Shown piece after piece: positions 14,670 to 17,473 of a DNA stretch of 17,473 nucleotides. The DNA is from CAYJXK01 sp964374115 (lineage in GTDB: Bacteria > Patescibacteriota > Patescibacteriia > Magasanikbacterales > UBA922): the NCBI GenBank assembly GCA_964374115.1, contig CAYJXK010000017.1:1-17473 (forward strand), read 5' to 3'. The translations under genes were made by a program, and so were the position numbers. The notes under the pieces were generated by a model. The model made no database searches, was not told the DNA's origin, and worked only from the letters and a program-made list of their open reading frames with translations. Positions within the stretch are counted from its first letter, which is position 1; every line of letters begins with the position of its first letter.

Positions 14670-15974
14670 TTAAGATGGCGATTTTACACCTGAACCTGAG
14701 GGTACTACGTTACCTTGCGTCGTTGTGGCACCAGATGTTTCACTATTACTGATCACAGGAATACCCAATGTCGTTGTCGCAGTGTCACTCTTCGCCCCTG
14801 TGTTTTGTTTGACCACACTGACCACCTGTTGCGCTTGTTGTGTCACTTGCGACGCTGAATTGGCCTTTGCATTGGCCTGCTCCAGCGCCCCCACGACATC
14901 TTGATCAACCAGAGTCTTTGTATCCGCAAGCTCGCTCGCGATCTGATCCGCCTGCTCAAGCGTTTTTTCTGCCTTGGTCAATGCCGCTACAGCAGAAACC
15001 GATCCAAGTATCGTGTTTGTGACAGCGCTCGTCCCCACAAGTATGGTAGAGGATGGTGTCTGGAATGGAACTATTGCAAGTGTGGATGTGGCCTGCGCGA
15101 TAGTCTTTGCCACAGCCGTGTCTGCCTTTGTGTTGCCAATGTCATCATTGACCACTTGGATCATGGCATCAATCGTATTTTTTGCGACTTGCTTCACATC
15201 TTTGACACTCTGATCCAGTGTTTTATTTCCTGACTCAAGCCCCTCTTGTTGCTTCAAAACATTTTTTGCCACTTCTGTGATCGTCTTCGTGGCCACATCA
15301 ACCACATCTTTTTTCACTCCCTGAAGATCTTCTCTCAGCATGGTATTCGTATCCCCTGCTTCTTTCAGATTATCCACAATGATTTGCGTTTTCTCTTGAA
15401 GATCTTTGACAAGAATCGTGGCTTTGGATGGATCTTTTTGGTCTTTCACCCCTTCGCTCGCCGAAGCCAATGATTCTTTCAGGAGCGCTGTTGCTTTTTG
15501 TGTGGACTTTTTCGATTCAGACCCTTCTTTTTTCTGCGCCACCTGATTCACTTCTTGCGCGCGCCGAACGGCAAATTCAGAATTGAGGCGTGTCTGGTCC
15601 TCGCTGTCACCGGTTACCACCGCAAACGCAATTTGAATTTTCTCTGTGGCGAGTTTGACAGAATACAAGGTATCAAGCAGCCCGCTATTGTAGGACGCGC
15701 TCACACCCGCGATCCAACCACCTACGGTAACAATCATGGCTAATACGGAGACAAAAACAGGACGGACAAATGGATATATCACGCGTCCTCCACGAAAAAA
15801 TACATCAAAAAATACACGCATATCATTTCGTTGTCCCACACGAGAAGAATCGGATGTCACCACAAGACGATCGAGCATTCCCTGCCGTGCTTTGCGCACC
15901 CATACCTCTTCTGGATTCAGCGGTGAATCTTGCCGAGCAAGTTGTCGAAGCTCATGCTTCATTTTCTTTATCAT
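14670..15974 (-). CDS. Membrane anti-sigma-like protein with DUF5667-like segment
   Basis: 434 residues: a cytoplasmic N-terminus (1-66), one TM helix (about 67-92), then SASYNSGLLDTLYSVKLATEKIQIAF (split here by wording: SASYNSGLLDTLYSVK plus LATEKIQIAF), the hallmark of DUF5667 domains found next to ECF sigma factors. The rest (about 120-400) is Lys/Gln/Asp/Ala-rich, predicted helical and coiled-coil-like, with a Ser/Thr/Gly tail. No zinc-binding HxxxCxxC anti-sigma motif is present, so sigma binding through the short N-terminus is inferred. The start ATG 15974 overlaps the sigma gene by 23 nt (ATG 15962 would overlap by 11), showing translational coupling. It likely senses an extracytoplasmic state and holds the sigma factor. 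Confidence 0.8.
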   Translation of the reverse strand: MIKKMKHELRQLARQDSPLNPEEVWVRKARQGMLDRLVVTSDSSRVGQRNDMRVFFDVFFRGGRVIYPFVRPVFVSVLAMIVTVGGWIAGVSASYNSGLLDTLYSVKLATEKIQIAFAVVTGDSEDQTRLNSEFAVRRAQEVNQVAQKKEGSESKKSTQKATALLKESLASASEGVKDQKDPSKATILVKDLQEKTQIIVDNLKEAGDTNTMLREDLQGVKKDVVDVATKTITEVAKNVLKQQEGLESGNKTLDQSVKDVKQVAKNTIDAMIQVVNDDIGNTKADTAVAKTIAQATSTLAIVPFQTPSSTILVGTSAVTNTILGSVSAVAALTKAEKTLEQADQIASELADTKTLVDQDVVGALEQANAKANSASQVTQQAQQVVSVVKQNTGAKSDTATTTLGIPVISNSETSGATTTQGNVVPSGSGVKSPS

Positions 15975-16557
15975 ATATGTTGTCTCGCGAATGTTCTTCT
16001 TCTTTTTCTGGATAGAGAAAACGTTTTAATACACGCATTGCTCGATAGAGTGTCACGCGCACTGCTGTATTCTTTTTTCCAAGAATTTTGGCAATCTCGG
16101 CAATCGAAAGCGCTTCAATATATCGAAGAAAAATAATATCTTGATATTCTTGTTTTAATTTTTTTAGGATGGAAAGGATTCTCTCCTGCTCTTGCTGTTG
16201 CATGATATTGCTTTGCATATCCACTCCCTCTGCCGCCACCTCTTCCCCCTCCTCGAGAGGGACTTCCACTCGATGCTTGTGCTCTCGATACCTATCAATC
16301 AAGACGTTTCTTGCTATCTGATACATCAATCCGCGAAAACTCCCCACTTCTTTTCTCTGAGGATCTGTGATATAGATCCATGTTTTCAAAAAAATGTCAC
16401 TGGTGAGATCTTCGGCTTCTTCTTTGTTCGATATCTTAAAAAAGACAAAACGGTAAATACTTTTGATATACGCATCATACAAGAGACCAAATGCTTCTTT
16501 GTCTTGATGAACACGGATGTTATAGAGCAATAGTTTCTCTTGAAGCTTTCCTGCCAT
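15952..16557 (-). CDS. ECF-type RNA polymerase sigma factor
   Basis: 201 residues from ATG 16557. Region 2 lies at about 22-93, with YDAYIKSIYRFVFFKI, the AEDLTSDIFLKTW motif (48-60) and GLMYQIARNVLIDRYR (77-91). A variable acidic linker follows (about 98-125). Region 4 (127-183) has LKQEYQDIIFLRYIEALSIA, the EIAKILGKKNTAVRVTLYRA helix-turn-helix and RVLKRFL. This is the size and domain layout of group 4 sigma factors. No Shine-Dalgarno site is evident before ATG 16557. The 3' end overlaps the membrane protein gene, the classic ECF sigma/anti-sigma arrangement. A housekeeping-type promoter precedes it. Confidence 0.93.
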   Translation of the reverse strand: MAGKLQEKLLLYNIRVHQDKEAFGLLYDAYIKSIYRFVFFKISNKEEAEDLTSDIFLKTWIYITDPQRKEVGSFRGLMYQIARNVLIDRYREHKHRVEVPLEEGEEVAAEGVDMQSNIMQQQEQERILSILKKLKQEYQDIIFLRYIEALSIAEIAKILGKKNTAVRVTLYRAMRVLKRFLYPEKEEEHSRDNIYDKENEA

Positions 16558-16656
16558 AGGAGACGTAAAAAGGGGAATTCTGTTACACGCAATGAAAAAA
16601 TACCTATAATGAAGCAAAAAACTGCCACATGAGTGACAATGACTAAATCAAGACAA

Positions 16657-16685
16657 ATCATACCAGAAAAGGAGTGGAAAGACAA
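16657..16685 (-). promoter_or_regulatory. Promoter of the sigma/anti-sigma operon
   Basis: Minus strand: TTGTCT (16680-16685), 17-nt spacer, TATGAT (16657-16662) with the TGG extended -10 element. The predicted start near 16650 leaves a leader of about 93 nt. It looks like a sigma-70 promoter; a separate autoregulated ECF promoter was not recognised. Confidence 0.6.
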
Positions 16686-16932
16686 GGAATGCGACTTTCG
16701 ACTGTCAGCATTCAGCCATCCGTGTAAAAAAAGAAAAAACAAAAACTCATAGCTGAGAACCGAATGTTGATAACCTGATAAGACGATGAGGTAAAATGAA
16801 TACAATAATGTATACTATTATTTTTTTAAAAACTATGCTTAGTTTAAATAAATTATATAATATTTGTATAGATTACTCTATACTCTTTTTTATATAAAAA
16901 ATATCATACACGATTTTGACATATTTTTCATA
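16686..16932. other. AT-rich gene-free stretch between divergent units
   Basis: No credible gene on either strand. The segment 16800-16930 is strikingly AT-rich, with repeated TATAC/TATAT runs, in contrast to the coding parts of the window. It separates the minus-strand sigma operon from the plus-strand regulator and may hold further promoters. A 33-codon hydrophobic ORF at 16796-16897 with GAGG before it was noted but is not supported. Confidence 0.5.
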
Positions 16933-16961
16933 TTGACACGCTTCTACGTTTCCTTTATACT
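16933..16961 (+). promoter_or_regulatory. Promoter of the HTH regulator gene
   Basis: TTGACA (16933-16938), 17-nt spacer, TATACT (16956-16961): the best consensus promoter in the window. The predicted start near 16968 gives a leader of about 116 nt. Confidence 0.8.
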
Positions 16962-16969
16962 ATCGCTGT

Positions 16970-16991
16970 TTGTATACACCATCCTATACAA
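16970..16991. promoter_or_regulatory. Candidate operator at the start of the HTH transcript
   Basis: TTGTATA (16970-16976) and TATACAA (16985-16991) form a perfect 7-bp inverted repeat with an 8-nt spacer just after the predicted transcription start. The position suits a repressor site, perhaps for autoregulation by the encoded protein. Binding is inferred. Confidence 0.4.
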
Positions 16992-17083
16992 TGCTTCCCA
17001 GTAAGTCGACAAGATATCAACTAAAACTTGCGTTATTTTGACAAAAAAAAATAAAATGCTCGGCCGCCTTGGGGGATACAAAT

Positions 17084-17392
17084 ATGGACCAAAAAAAGAT
17101 AACCAACATAGGGGAACCAAAAGAAATAATCCGTGTGTCTGTTTCAGAAGCAGCTCGTCTTTTTGGTGTCAACACACAAACGATCCGCCGCGCAATCAAA
17201 CACCAAGAAATTACATATATTATTGTCGCGAACCGATATAAAATCAACTTTGAAAGCCTGATCAAATGGTCACAAAAAAGAACGACAATCAAAAACAAAG
17301 TTAATACGCAGGGGATTGGGCAATACGTGAGTAAATGGAAAATTTCGAATACCCTATATTCTCCGAGCGCGAAAAGCGTGAAGAAAAAATAA
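17084..17392 (+). CDS. Small DNA-binding protein, excisionase/MerR-type helix-turn-helix
   Basis: 102 residues from ATG 17084, which has GGGGG 8 nt upstream; an in-frame TTG at 17069 overlaps that site and is unlikely. Residues 17-60 read RVSVSEAARLFGVNTQTIRR, then AIKHQEI and RYKINFESLIKWSQK. This is the winged-helix pattern of excisionase-family proteins, in which S/T-x-x-EAA-x-L-G-V-x-x-x-T-I-R-R forms the HTH and the RYKI strand the wing. The C-terminal 40 residues are basic and end in KKK. No integrase or phage gene is seen nearby, so a general transcription regulator is more likely than a true excisionase. Its target is unknown; an inverted repeat at its own start site is a candidate. 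Confidence 0.8.
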   Translation: MDQKKITNIGEPKEIIRVSVSEAARLFGVNTQTIRRAIKHQEITYIIVANRYKINFESLIKWSQKRTTIKNKVNTQGIGQYVSKWKISNTLYSPSAKSVKKK

Positions 17393-17473
17393 GCGTAGGA
17401 CGTACACGAAGTTTCCTTAGCGCTTGTCTCACCAGTCTCTTTCATCGCGAAAATCATACATTTTGAGCAAAAA

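Noticed and set aside
15370..15378. Third TTATCCACA sequence
   Set aside because: It is inside the anti-sigma-like coding sequence, not in the promoter module, and is likely chance.
16796..16897. 33-codon hydrophobic ORF with GAGG 4 nt before its ATG
   Set aside because: Hydrophobic residues follow simply from the AT-rich sequence, and no promoter or homologue is recognised.

Overview
The window most likely comes from a Candidate Phyla Radiation (Patescibacteria) bacterium, probably a Parcubacteria-like lineage. No marker gene fixes this. The inference rests on the gene types: an ECF sigma factor followed by a membrane protein with a DUF5667-like segment, a giant beta-domain surface protein with a WSDRSASGHS-type C-terminus, a beta-strand repeat protein built from TTLGDATTTD units, and a small one-TM protein with LPKGE and AKNGD motifs. 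TGA is used as a stop, so this is not a code-25 lineage. No rRNA, tRNA, CRISPR array or transposase gene was found.

Layout: (1) 1-2960, minus strand: a UDP-glucuronate decarboxylase-type sugar nucleotide enzyme and, upstream of it, a polytopic GT39/ArnT-type glycosyltransferase. (2) 2964-5570, minus: a secreted two-gene unit, a beta-strand repeat protein (broken by a 100-N assembly gap) followed by a protein with two DxNxDG calcium-loop repeats and a C-terminal peptidoglycan-binding domain. (3) 5588-7524: a small membrane-anchored protein (minus) divergent from a GT4 glycosyltransferase (plus). (4) 7454-10460, minus: a TPR membrane protein and a Wzy/WaaL-type O-antigen ligase/polymerase with C-terminal TPRs; the latter overlaps the GT4 gene tail to tail. 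(5) 10447-16690, minus: ECF sigma factor, overlapping membrane anti-sigma-like protein, a 250-nt highly structured leader, and a 1297-residue surface protein closed by a strong terminator. (6) 16690-17473: an AT-rich gene-free stretch and a plus-strand excisionase/MerR-type DNA-binding protein with a good promoter and a candidate operator.

The genes read together as a cell-envelope island: sugar nucleotide supply, glycosyl transfer on both faces of the membrane, glycan polymerisation or ligation, wall-anchored and fibrous secreted proteins, and an S-layer-like protein behind an ECF sigma/anti-sigma pair. The functional link between the sigma pair and the surface protein is inferred from order only.

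The most unusual signals are non-coding. Two minus-strand promoters (5501-5562 and 6229-6290) are ungapped copies of one module, each with a perfect DnaA-box sequence at the same distance. Two genes (start 6052 and start 10246) share a ~63-nt element at the start of ~175-nt leaders. The surface-protein gene has six consecutive perfect inverted repeats in its leader plus a short overlapping upstream ORF with a better ribosome-binding site than the main gene. The GT39 gene carries a 17-bp inverted repeat in a loop that looks like an in-frame insertion. The N gap is flanked by identical 55-mers that, when merged, restore one reading frame, so it is a repeat-collapse artefact.
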